In this document: piece by piece, positions 28,049 to 35,937 of the stretch
Numbering within the stretch: position 1 is the first letter of the stretch
How the letters are laid out: each line of letters opens with the position of its first letter
Origin: Arthrobacter sp. B1I2
GTDB lineage: Bacteria > Actinomycetota > Actinomycetes > Actinomycetales > Micrococcaceae
DNA: 64,000 nt
Direction: 5' to 3'
NCBI RefSeq assembly: GCF_030816485.1
Contig: NZ_JAUSYC010000002.1
Coordinates: 234,311 to 298,310, forward strand
The notes under the pieces: generated by a model
What the model was told of the DNA's origin: nothing
The model's input: only the letters and a program-made list of their open reading frames with translations
Database searches by the model: none
Translations under genes and position numbers: made by a program

Positions 28049-28072
28049 TTTTTGGACTGATCGATCCAAAAA
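28049..28072. promoter_or_regulatory. Putative TetR operator before oxidoreductase copy 1
   Basis: Palindrome with arms TTTTTGGA and TCCAAAAA around CTGATCGA. Read on the other strand it matches TTTTGGATCGATCTGTCCAA in front of tetR (54625-54644) at all but one position. A TTGACG hexamer lies just upstream (28020-28025), so a bound repressor would overlap the promoter. Confidence 0.65.
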
Positions 28073-28244
28073 TGCGGGATCCACGAAATGCACCCGATCA
28101 GGAAGCGCACCCGCGCCGATTCACCCGCAACGGTTCCGGCTCCACGCAGGCACCAAGTTTTCAGGGAGTGGTCCCCTTGCCTAAGGCCACACAGCCAACA
28201 AATCTCCCTCACTACCTCGTGGGGACCTGGAAGGAAAACTTGTT

Positions 28245-29273
28245 ATGAAAGCAATGGCATTCACTGAATTCGGTGATCCGGACACACTGCAGATGATGGA
28301 CCTGCCGGACCCTGTTGCAGGCCCCGGCCAGGCAGTCATCCGCGTAGGCGCCGTTGGCGTGAACCACTTCGACCTGGACATCCGCGCCGGACTGTCCCGC
28401 CTCGACCACCCCTCACCCCACATCCTGGGCATGGAATTCGCCGGCGAAATCGTCTCCCTGGGCTCCGACACCGAAGGCTGGAGCGTAGGGGACCATGTCA
28501 CTCCCCTGTACCAGGTAGCCTGCCGCGAATGCCCGGCCTGCGAAGCGGGCGAGCAGACCCACTGCGTCCGCCTGCAGATGTACGGCGTACAGCGCGCCGG
28601 CGGCTACGCCCAGCTGGCACTGGCCAACACCCGCGACCTGGTCCGCCTGCCCGAAGGCACCGAATGGGAAACAGCCGCAGCCGTCCAGCTCACCTACGGC
28701 ACGGCCTGGCACTGCCTGATCACCCGCGCCAAACTCCAGCCCGGCGAAACGGTCCTCATCTCCGCCGCCGGCAGCGGCGTCGGCACCGCAGGAGTCCAGA
28801 TCGCCAAAATGACCGGCGCCCGCGTCATCGCAACCGCCGGCTCCGCGGAAAAACTCGAACGCGCCCGCGAGAACGGTGCCGATGAAGTGATCAACTACAC
28901 CACCGAAAACCTCACCGAACGCGTCATGGAACTGACCAACGGCCGCGGCGTGGACGTCGCCTTCGAACACGTCGGCGGCAAGATCTTCGAGGACACCTTC
29001 GCCTCCGTCGCCAAGCAGGGACGCATCACCGTCTGCGGCGGCCACGCCGGCGAAGTCGTCAACCTCGACCTCATCGAACTGTTCCGCACCGAACGCACCA
29101 TCCTGGGCTGCTGCCGCGCAAGCCACGGCGAACTCCGCAAAGTCCTCGACCTCGTCGCCCAGGGACGCCTGCACCCCATCGTCGGAAACACCCTCCCCCT
29201 CGAACAGGCAGCACAAGCCCACCGACTCCTCGATGACCGCGCCGCCTACGGCAAAGTCGTCCTCACCCCCTAA
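28245..29273 (+). CDS. Zinc-binding MDR oxidoreductase (quinone-oxidoreductase-like), copy 1
   Basis: Medium-chain dehydrogenase/reductase of 342 residues. The structural zinc site is complete (C93, C96, C99, C107 in CRECPACEAGEQTHC). The catalytic zinc ligands of alcohol dehydrogenases are absent: GVNHFDLDIRAG has no Cys and GMEF replaces GHE, so a quinone-reductase-like, zinc-independent chemistry is likely. The Rossmann motif AAGSGVGTAGVQIA lies near 178-191. The gene is identical at protein level to 53472-54500. GGAAGGA precedes ATG 28245. SDR genes follow, but a terminator-like hairpin intervenes. Confidence 0.88.
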   Translation: MKAMAFTEFGDPDTLQMMDLPDPVAGPGQAVIRVGAVGVNHFDLDIRAGLSRLDHPSPHILGMEFAGEIVSLGSDTEGWSVGDHVTPLYQVACRECPACEAGEQTHCVRLQMYGVQRAGGYAQLALANTRDLVRLPEGTEWETAAAVQLTYGTAWHCLITRAKLQPGETVLISAAGSGVGTAGVQIAKMTGARVIATAGSAEKLERARENGADEVINYTTENLTERVMELTNGRGVDVAFEHVGGKIFEDTFASVAKQGRITVCGGHAGEVVNLDLIELFRTERTILGCCRASHGELRKVLDLVAQGRLHPIVGNTLPLEQAAQAHRLLDDRAAYGKVVLTP

Positions 29274-29279
29274 CCCCCA

Positions 29280-29310
29280 GCGCGGCCGGGGCCAGCAGCC
29301 CCGGCCGCGC
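29280..29310 (+). terminator. Terminator-like hairpin after oxidoreductase copy 1
   Basis: Perfect 13-bp GC stem, GCGCGGCCGGGGC (29280-29292) and its complement (29298-29310), loop CAGCA, 7 bp past the stop codon. There is no T run, so it may be factor-assisted. The same hairpin lies at 54507-54537 in the second copy. Confidence 0.6.
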
Positions 29311-29391
29311 AACACCACGACACATACAACGGTCGGGTAAGCGGGATCTTGAGCCTTTTCAACGAACCAATTATTTATGAGGAAATAATCC

Positions 29392-30177
29392 ATGCCAGAG
29401 CAAGACAAAGTCGCCAGCGGCAGTCCCGTCGTAGTCATTACCGGAGCTGCCAGCGGTATCGGTCGTGCAGTTGCCCAGCGCTACGCCAAGGAGGGCTTCC
29501 GAACCGTCATCGGGACTTTCCCGGGGGATCCTCATGACCCGAAGGGGACGCTAGCGCTCATCGAAGAAGCCGGGGGCGAGGGACTCATTGTGGAAGTCGA
29601 CGTGCGCAGCAGTCGACAGGTCGATGCGTTGGCGCAGACCGCATTGGACGAGTTCGGGCGGATAGACCACGTGGTGGCGAATGCGGGAATTCTTCGCCGC
29701 GCAGCCCTTGCCGAACTTACTGATCACGCCTGGGATGAGATGCTCTCCGTAGATCTCACGGGCGCGCTCCGTCTGTTCCGTTCCTGCGCCCCGTATCTCA
29801 CTTCGGGCGCTTCAATGGTTGCTGTCTCCTCCATTGCCGGAGGTGTTTACGGTTGGGGCGAACACGCGCACTACGCCGCTGCAAAGTCCGGTCTTATCGG
29901 TCTTTGCAGGAGTCTGGCGGTGGAGCTTGCGCCCCGCGGTATCCGGGTGAACTCAGTCATCCCCGGGATCATTGAGACCCCTCAATCCTCTGACCCCACG
30001 AACTCCCTTGGGCCTGAAGGCCTGCGGCAGGCGGCAGCGACCGTTCCGCTTGGCCGGGTCGGTACCGCTGACGAAGTTGCCGACGTTATTTGGTTCCTTA
30101 ACTCACAGGACGCCCGGTATGTCACGGGGCAGGAACTCGTCGTGGACGGTGGCCTTATCGTTGGGATGCGCGAGTGA
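29392..30177 (+). CDS. SDR-family oxidoreductase 1
   Basis: Classical short-chain dehydrogenase of 261 residues. Cofactor motif TGAASGIGRAVAQRYA near 15-30, VANAGIL near 95 and the catalytic Ser with HYAAAKSG (Tyr-x3-Lys) near 160. The C-terminal VTGQELVVDGG is also typical. GAGGAAATAA precedes ATG 29392. Its stop overlaps the GTG start of the next SDR gene. A role in sugar or hydroxy-acid oxidation is possible; the substrate is unassigned. Confidence 0.88.
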   Translation: MPEQDKVASGSPVVVITGAASGIGRAVAQRYAKEGFRTVIGTFPGDPHDPKGTLALIEEAGGEGLIVEVDVRSSRQVDALAQTALDEFGRIDHVVANAGILRRAALAELTDHAWDEMLSVDLTGALRLFRSCAPYLTSGASMVAVSSIAGGVYGWGEHAHYAAAKSGLIGLCRSLAVELAPRGIRVNSVIPGIIETPQSSDPTNSLGPEGLRQAAATVPLGRVGTADEVADVIWFLNSQDARYVTGQELVVDGGLIVGMRE

Positions 30178-30920
30178 GCAGAATACAGACCTTGCAGGGG
30201 CAGAAAGCTTTGGTGACCGGCGGTGCCAGCGGCATTGGTCGGGCCATTGCTACGGCGTTCATCCACGAAGGGGCGGACGTCGTCATCCTCGATCGTGATT
30301 CCGCAACTGCACAGGCAGCATCGGAGTCTATTGGCGCAGTAGGGTTTGTCACCGCCGATGTAGCGGTTCGTGAGGAGGTTGCTTCGGCAGTCCGGGTGGC
30401 CGAGGACAAGCTGGGCAGCATCGATATTCTCGTCAATGCCGCGGGAATCGTCAGCGAGTCACCTATGGTAGACATGCCGTTTGCTCAGTGGGAGCAGATG
30501 CTGGCCATCGATCTAACGAGCGTTTTCCTGGTATGTCAAAGCGTGGTACCAGGAATGCTCGATAGGGGCCATGGACGTGTCATCAACATAGCTTCCCAAC
30601 TCGCCATCAAGGGCGGCAGCGCGGTGTCGCACTACGCCGCGGCAAAGGCTGGCGTTATTGGCTTCACCAAGTCGTTGGCCCTGGAAGTCGCGGGCGCCGG
30701 AGTCTTGGTGAATGCCATCGCTCCGGGTCCGATTGAGACACCGCTCCTGAATGACTTGGGCGAAGACTGGATCGCAGCCAAACGCGCCGAACTGCCGCTG
30801 GGCCGCTTCGGTCGCCCGGAAGAAGTTGCCCCGACAGCTGTATTGCTGGCGAGTTCGCCGGGAGGAAATCTTTATGTAGGTCAGACACTGGGTCCCAACT
30901 CAGGAGACGTTATGCCTTGA
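30174..30920 (+). CDS. SDR-family oxidoreductase 2 (FabG-like)
   Basis: 248-residue short-chain dehydrogenase with TGGASGIGRAIATAF, LVNAAGIV, and HYAAAKAG (Tyr-x3-Lys). It starts with GTG 30174 overlapping the TGA of SDR 1, so the pair is co-translated and may catalyse consecutive oxidations or reductions. The terminal segment NLYVGQTLGPNSGDVMP departs slightly from the usual VxGxDGG ending. Confidence 0.87.
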   Translation: MSRIQTLQGQKALVTGGASGIGRAIATAFIHEGADVVILDRDSATAQAASESIGAVGFVTADVAVREEVASAVRVAEDKLGSIDILVNAAGIVSESPMVDMPFAQWEQMLAIDLTSVFLVCQSVVPGMLDRGHGRVINIASQLAIKGGSAVSHYAAAKAGVIGFTKSLALEVAGAGVLVNAIAPGPIETPLLNDLGEDWIAAKRAELPLGRFGRPEEVAPTAVLLASSPGGNLYVGQTLGPNSGDVMP

Positions 30921-30936
30921 CATTTTGAGCGCAGAG

Positions 30937-30965
30937 GGCCTCGACGGGATGCTTCCGTCGAGGCC
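30937..30965 (+). terminator. Terminator after SDR pair
   Basis: Perfect 11-bp stem GGCCTCGACGG (30937-30947) / CCGTCGAGGCC (30955-30965) with a 7-nt loop, 16 bp past the stop of SDR 2. It is followed by TTC rather than a long T run. Confidence 0.65.
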
Positions 30966-31099
30966 TTCACCGTTCCCTAGTCCAGACCAAACACCAAGCA
31001 GGCATCCCGGGCTCCCGCAAGCGAAATTTACCGGTGTCGTTTGTGGGGCGCACATCCAGAACACCATTCTTGAACCGATCGGGAGAGGGGTAGCAGGAC

Positions 31100-31823
31100 A
31101 TGAACGACGACGTCCGCGCCCACAGCATGGTCTTGAGATGGATAGAGCGCCAGTTCTTAGCGGGCGTGGTAGGAATCGGTGACCGGCTACTGCCTGAGCG
31201 GACGTTAGCGGACATCCTGAACGTGTCCAGAACGTCTGTCCGTGAAGCCATACGGATTCTCGAAGCCATGGGCATAGTCAGGGCGGGAGTCGGATCCGGT
31301 CCTGACGCAGGTACCGTGGTGACGGCTGATCCCGCTGGGAGCATTAACGGCCGCGCTGCGCCTTCACGTCGCGACAGCCCACCTGCCGGTTGTCGGCATT
31401 GTGGAAACACGGAAGCTTTTGGAGACCTGGTCCGCTACCCATTCAAGACCAGATTCTCCAGCCCTTGAAGACGCGGCGAATATTCTCCAAAGGATGCCGT
31501 TCGAAATTGAACCACAGGCGTATCTCGACCTGGATGCCAAATTTCACCGGGCTCTCGTCAAGGCCGCGGACAACGTAGTGGTCGACGCGTTGATGTCATC
31601 CCTCCATGATTCGATCCGAGGCTACACAACGCTGTGCGCGTCGATGACTGACGATTGGGAAGACGTGCGGATCAGGCTTCAAAAGGAGCACGAGCTGATT
31701 CTCGACGCGTTCCTTCGCGGCCAACACGGAAGCGCTGCAAATCTGGTGGCTGAGCACATCGACAACTACTACAACCACGCACGAATTTCTGAACGCGGGA
31801 ATGAACTACGATCGCCGTACTAA
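31100..31823 (+). pseudogene. GntR/FadR-family regulator, frameshifted
   Basis: The N-terminal winged HTH reads normally (GDRLLPERTLADILNVSRTSVREAIRILEAMGIV). At 31349-31350 one extra G moves the frame. The FCD effector domain then continues in the next frame (LHVATAHLPVVGIVETRKLLETW, and later DLDAKFHRALVKAADN with the metal-binding Asp/His pattern) to 31823. Removing one base restores about 240 residues, the normal FadR length. It follows the SDR pair and may once have controlled it. Either decay or a sequence error. Confidence 0.8.
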
Positions 31824-32254
31824 CGAACTTGCGTAGCAGACGAAGCGTGTGTGACTGGGCTGTCACACAGCTGGAAGACGGACTGCCCCACAGGCAATGC
31901 CAAGACACTTGAGATTGACCTGGTGACGTGAGGGGATGCGCGTTCACAGATTGCAGGGCGTCCTGCCGTGTCAATTTTGCCCGTTGCGCAAGTTATCGCC
32001 AGAGGCAGGTGGCCCAACATGTCAGGCCCTTGACTGCGTTGCTTAACGACCGCGCACTCGAGCTCAGCCGTACGAAGGCACCGGCCCGGCCGCTCCTGGT
32101 GACCCGGCGGTGTCTGTGGCGTCTTCACATCGATGGCCGAGCGAGACATCACGGCAGGGCCGATCGCCGCCCTAACCGTTCTTGGCAACTTCTGGCCCCT
32201 CAAACAATCAGTGCGGGAGCTTGCTGATTGCCGGGGCTGGCCCATGTCTTTTCG
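31824..32254. other. Intergenic stretch without recognisable gene
   Basis: 430 bases between the broken regulator gene and a small minus-strand gene. No reading frame here shows a family motif, and no operator motif or strong hairpin was seen. It may be decayed coding DNA. Confidence 0.4.
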
Positions 32255-32473
32255 TTAACCGTTCGATTCCCACTTGTAGTTGATCCAGACCTCGACCCTG
32301 TCATTGCGGAGGAAGAGCCGTCGGTTCTGGCCCCATCCTGCCTGGAGCCAAAGTACGTCGTTGTCTTGGGTGACGTCATCGATAGTGCCTTGGTCGACGA
32401 GGCCTCCGCTAACCCTTATTTGCACCCACTGGCCAACCAGGGGTTTCCAGTCTTCATGAGGGTGGTAGGCCAC
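32255..32473 (-). CDS. Small protein of unknown function
   Basis: 72 residues from GTG 32473, with GAAGGGA about 7 bp upstream. The acidic, tryptophan-rich sequence (PHEDWKPLVGQWVQIRV, RLFLRNDRVEVWINYKWE) has a regular beta-strand pattern suggesting a small SH3-like barrel. I recall similar orphan proteins in Arthrobacter-like genomes, but no function. It is isolated from the operons on both sides. Confidence 0.5.
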   Translation of the reverse strand: MAYHPHEDWKPLVGQWVQIRVSGGLVDQGTIDDVTQDNDVLWLQAGWGQNRRLFLRNDRVEVWINYKWESNG

Positions 32474-32702
32474 TGGACATCCCTTCTGTTACACTGATCC
32501 GGCACCGGCCCCCGGCCATCGGGGTGCTTGTTGCGAGTATGAGCTTGCCGGTGCCGGAGGCTCTCGCGAATGACAAAAGTTGCGCCCCTTCCGAACCTCC
32601 GTCAGGCATGTGCAGTGACTGGATCAGCCGGTTGCCTTGTCGAGGTGTGGCTAGCCGGTCAGGTGCGCCTGGCCTTGGGAGTGGCCGCAGATAACGGGCC
32701 TT

Positions 32703-33521
32703 TTACGTTGCCAGCGGCTCAAGTGAGCCGTTCGCCGTTTCGCCGCCCCGGGCGTTGTAGACACTGGCACCGCCTTTGAGTAGTCCGTCCTGCGCCGCGA
32801 CAACGCTGAGCCTCTGCACGCCTATCATCGGAGCGACGAGCCGGTAGGCGAAAGTCTGTCCGGTCAGGCTTGTGCCTGACCGTCGGAACAGCTCGCCCAT
32901 AAGGAGTGCCTGCAATGGTCCGTGCACAACTAAACCCGGGTAGCCCTCGTGGGCCGCCCAATTGTGGTCGTAATGGATGCGGTGGGCGTTGTATGTGAGG
33001 GCAGAGAATCGGAACAGAAGCGCTTCGTCCATGCTGAGGTCGAGACGTGCTTCCCGTTCAGGGATCTCCGCAGCGGCCGGTCTTGTATGGGCTCCCGTGC
33101 TCTCCCCGCGATAGACGATGTCGTTGTCCTCCACAATGCGGACCTCCCCGTTTTGGGTGATCTCGTTGCGGACAGTCACGAAGGTCAGAGGTCCTGATTT
33201 CCCTACCTTGTTTGTCGTCGTCAGTACCCGGGTCAGGCGGGTCGCTTCTTCACCGAAGATGAGATTTCCGTATGTGGTGACGCGTCCCCCGGCGAACATG
33301 CGCCGCTGACCGGGTCCGGGGGGCGCCGGGACGCCGGAGGTGGGGTGCCCGTCGGGGCCCAGGTCAGCATGCGGCCGCCTGGCGAGGAGGTAGACCCAGT
33401 TCCAGAGCGGCGGGAGGCTGCCATGCGGTATGTCGGCGCCGATCAGATTCGCTAATGCTATGGCGGGTTGTGGCGTGATCAGCTCGGTTACCAGCTCTTG
33501 GTCATCTGCGGGTGGGCTCAT
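32703..33521 (-). CDS. MaoC-like hydratase, mesaconyl-C4-CoA hydratase type (Meh-like)
   Basis: Hot-dog-fold hydratase of 272 residues with a FAS1-type N-terminal half (WNWVYLLARRPHADLGPDGHP) and a C-terminal half carrying FSALTYNAHRIHYDHNWA, the Asn-x-His-x2-His-Tyr-Asp version of the hydratase motif found in HTD2 and mesaconyl-C4-CoA hydratases. Predicted to hydrate mesaconyl- or itaconyl-CoA to citramalyl-CoA. ATG 33521 overlaps the stop of the lyase gene by 4 bp; the longer reading to 33632 is unlikely. Last gene of the 11-gene operon. Confidence 0.8.
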   Translation of the reverse strand: MSPPADDQELVTELITPQPAIALANLIGADIPHGSLPPLWNWVYLLARRPHADLGPDGHPTSGVPAPPGPGQRRMFAGGRVTTYGNLIFGEEATRLTRVLTTTNKVGKSGPLTFVTVRNEITQNGEVRIVEDNDIVYRGESTGAHTRPAAAEIPEREARLDLSMDEALLFRFSALTYNAHRIHYDHNWAAHEGYPGLVVHGPLQALLMGELFRRSGTSLTGQTFAYRLVAPMIGVQRLSVVAAQDGLLKGGASVYNARGGETANGSLEPLAT

Positions 33522-34342
33522 TGTGCCCTCGCGATGATGCGTTCGGCACGGGCCACGACAGGGGCGTCGACCATTTGCCCGTTCACCCGTACAGCTCCTC
33601 CGGTGCTGGCGGCCAGGATTTGCTGAGCCCACTCAATGTCTGCGGCGCTTGGACTCATGGCCTCGTTGACGCCTGCAACCTGTCGGGGGTGGATGCACAG
33701 TTTTCCAGTGAATCCGACGGCGCGCGCCTGTGAGGCATCCATGCGGGCTGCCTCGTCGTTGTCAAGGTCTGTCGTAACGCTGTCAATCGGGCCGGCGATT
33801 CCTGCGACCCGGGAGGCAAGGACAAGTGTTGACCGCGCGTAGGCCATGGCTTCGGGTGCCGGTGCGGCGTCGATGTCCACTGCGAAGTCCAGATGTCCGA
33901 AGGCCAGGCGCACAACGCCGGGGGCGGAAGCCAATTCGGTAGCGCGGAAGATTCCGGCTGCTGTTTCCACCTGTGGTATCAGGGCAACGTCAGGGCCCAG
34001 CCGGCGGTGTAAGTCTTCGAGCACTGCGACGTCGCTGGCCATGGGGAGGATGACGGCCTGAAGACCGGGCAGGCCCGCCAGGGCTTCGACGTCGTGTTGG
34101 TAGTTATCGCTGGTGACGTCGTTGATCCTGACCGCGGTCGTGTGGCCGTGCCCTTCGTCCGAAAGCCACTTGGTGGCGTTGGCGCGTGCGTCGGCTTTGT
34201 CTTCTGGTGCCACGGCATCGCCAAGATCGATGATGATGAAGTCAGTTCCGCTGCTCGCGGCTTTGGGGAACCGGTCCGGACGCGTTGCCGGCACGAAAAG
34301 CCAGGAGCGCGCTGCTCCGGCGTTGACAGTGGTAGTGATCAT
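33518..34342 (-). CDS. CoA-ester lyase (CitE/Mcl-like) 1
   Basis: HpcH/HpaI aldolase-superfamily lyase, 274 residues, TIM barrel. Motifs: ARSWLFVPATRPDRF, DFIIIDLGDAVAPEDK with metal-binding acids, LIPQVETAAGIFRA and GKLCIHPRQVAGVNEAM. The family includes malyl-CoA, beta-methylmalyl-CoA and citramalyl-CoA lyases. In this context it would cleave citramalyl-CoA to acetyl-CoA and pyruvate. It overlaps its neighbours by 4 bp on both sides, and a second lyase gene lies at 42711-43586. Confidence 0.87.
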   Translation of the reverse strand: MITTTVNAGAARSWLFVPATRPDRFPKAASSGTDFIIIDLGDAVAPEDKADARANATKWLSDEGHGHTTAVRINDVTSDNYQHDVEALAGLPGLQAVILPMASDVAVLEDLHRRLGPDVALIPQVETAAGIFRATELASAPGVVRLAFGHLDFAVDIDAAPAPEAMAYARSTLVLASRVAGIAGPIDSVTTDLDNDEAARMDASQARAVGFTGKLCIHPRQVAGVNEAMSPSAADIEWAQQILAASTGGAVRVNGQMVDAPVVARAERIIARAQ

Positions 34343-35871
34343 GTTGTCTCCGTTCGAAGGCTCAAGTCAGCGAGCCGTTCCTCTGTAAGTTCTGGGCCTT
34401 TTACTTCAGCGATGATCCTGCCGTCGCGGAATACAAGTACCCGGTCGCACATATGGGCCAAGTCTTCGTATTCCAGGGACGCGTAGAGCACCGACATGCC
34501 TGCACTGACTGCTTCCTGAATTGCCGAGAAGATCTGCTGCCTCGCCCCGACGTCGACACCTTGAGTTGGCTCATGAAGGAGGAGAAGCTGGGGCGACATG
34601 GCAATCCAACGGGCCAGCACGGTTTTTTGAGCGTTGCCGCCCGAAAGGGAGCCTATGAGTGCTTCGCTGTCGCGGGGGCGGACATCAAAATCGTTGAGAA
34701 GGGAGTTGACTCGCGCCCTCTCCTGACGCTGGTCGATCCGCGCACCCTTAGTAAGGGAGGGAAGCCATGGAAGACTCATGTTTTCGCGAACGGTGAGCTG
34801 GGCCGCTACGCCTAGGCGTGCCCTGTCCGCTGGGACCAGAGCAAGTCCGTTTTCGATCGCTGCTCTCGGGTCAAGGTTGGAGATGTTCAGGTTTTTCGCG
34901 CCCACGCTCATCTCGCCGGTGGCCGTGTTTCGGAGTCCGGCGAGGGCGTAAGGGACGTCCTCAAAGCCGCTCCCAAGCAACCCTGTTATTCCAACTACTT
35001 CTGAACGCCGGACTTTGAAGTCGAGGACCGCTCCTCGACCCAGATCCAGGTTTTTGACGTGGACGACTGGTTCACCGCTGGGTTCCGGGAGGCTATCCGG
35101 GTAATAATCAGTGATCTTTCGCCCGACGATGAGTTCGACGAGGGCATCTTCGTCTAATGCGCTGGTTTCTCCGTGGCCAACCAGCAACCCGTCGCGCAGC
35201 ACCACAACTCTGTCTGTGACCTCGGAAATTTCGTCAAGTCGGTGGCTGACGAAAAGAATCGCGTTGCCGCGCTGCGCGGCTGAGCGCATTGCGATGAAGA
35301 GTTGCGCTACTTCCTGTCGTGCCAGATAGGGCGTGGGCTCGTCGAGCACGAGAAGGCCTGTTTCGCTTCCTTCGAGTTCCCCTACTGCACGGGCGATCGC
35401 GAGAACGGCCTTTTCCCCAGCAGAGAGTTCCTGAACCTTGGTGTCTAGGTCCACATTGAGGTTGAAGTCCTTGAGTAGCCGGCGGGCTGAGGCTCTTGCG
35501 CTACCCCATCGGATGTGGCCACTTTCCCTGGCCCAACGGTTAGCCATAATGTTTTCCAGAACGGTTCCTTGGTCGAAGAGCCCCAGGTTCTGGTGGACGA
35601 ATGCCAAGCTTCCGGCAGATTTGGATTTAGCGTCGAAGGGTTCGCCATTGATCAGGATTTCCGCTCCGGGGTCAGGCTCATGGTAGCCGGCGATGACCTT
35701 GATCATCGTTGACTTGCCGCACCCGTTCTGACCCAACAGTCCGACGATCTGCCCCCGGGTAACGTCGAGTGATACGTCCTTCAGGACCGTACGGCCATTG
35801 AATGACTTGCTCAAGTTCCTGACGGACAAGACGGGGTGTGTGACAGCGGACTCTGCCGCAATTGTGCTCAT
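34339..35871 (-). CDS. ABC transporter ATPase, RbsA type
   Basis: 510-residue double-domain ATPase. Domain 1: GLLGQNGCGKST, LSAGEKAVLAIAR, LLVLDEPTPYLA. Domain 2: degenerate nucleotide site ITGLLGSGFEDVPYAL and LSGGNAQKTVLARW. ATG 35871 has GGAGA upstream and is preferred to ATG 35883. It energises the transporter formed with the permease at 37197 and the binding protein at 35938. Its stop overlaps the lyase start by 4 bp, tying transport to catabolism. Confidence 0.92.
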   Translation of the reverse strand: MSTIAAESAVTHPVLSVRNLSKSFNGRTVLKDVSLDVTRGQIVGLLGQNGCGKSTMIKVIAGYHEPDPGAEILINGEPFDAKSKSAGSLAFVHQNLGLFDQGTVLENIMANRWARESGHIRWGSARASARRLLKDFNLNVDLDTKVQELSAGEKAVLAIARAVGELEGSETGLLVLDEPTPYLARQEVAQLFIAMRSAAQRGNAILFVSHRLDEISEVTDRVVVLRDGLLVGHGETSALDEDALVELIVGRKITDYYPDSLPEPSGEPVVHVKNLDLGRGAVLDFKVRRSEVVGITGLLGSGFEDVPYALAGLRNTATGEMSVGAKNLNISNLDPRAAIENGLALVPADRARLGVAAQLTVRENMSLPWLPSLTKGARIDQRQERARVNSLLNDFDVRPRDSEALIGSLSGGNAQKTVLARWIAMSPQLLLLHEPTQGVDVGARQQIFSAIQEAVSAGMSVLYASLEYEDLAHMCDRVLVFRDGRIIAEVKGPELTEERLADLSLRTETT

Positions 35872-35902
35872 TACATTCTCCATTTAGAGGGAAGGCTGTC
35901 GG

Positions 35903-35933
35903 AGGGGAGGAGCGTTTACGGGCGCCCTCCCCT
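35903..35933 (-). terminator. Intercistronic hairpin after binding-protein gene
   Basis: AGGGGAGG (35903-35910) pairs with CCTCCCCT (35926-35933) around a 15-nt loop, just past the binding-protein stop at 35938. Such hairpins often give partial termination or message protection, so that binding protein is made in excess over ATPase. Confidence 0.45.
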
Positions 35934-35937
35934 TAGG

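Larger units (their letters stand above)
28009..29323 (+). repeat. 1315-bp duplicated segment, copy 1
   Basis: Direct repeat of 53236-54550. It holds the operator, the leader, the complete zinc-binding oxidoreductase gene and its terminator hairpin. I found one difference, 29072 C versus 54299 A (silent). Both junctions are abrupt, with no insertion-sequence ends seen. Confidence 0.9.

Noticed and set aside
28413..29438. Minus-strand frame opposite oxidoreductase copy 1
   Set aside because: Low-complexity Gly/Ala/Asp translation with no motif; shadow of the real gene, repeated at copy 2.
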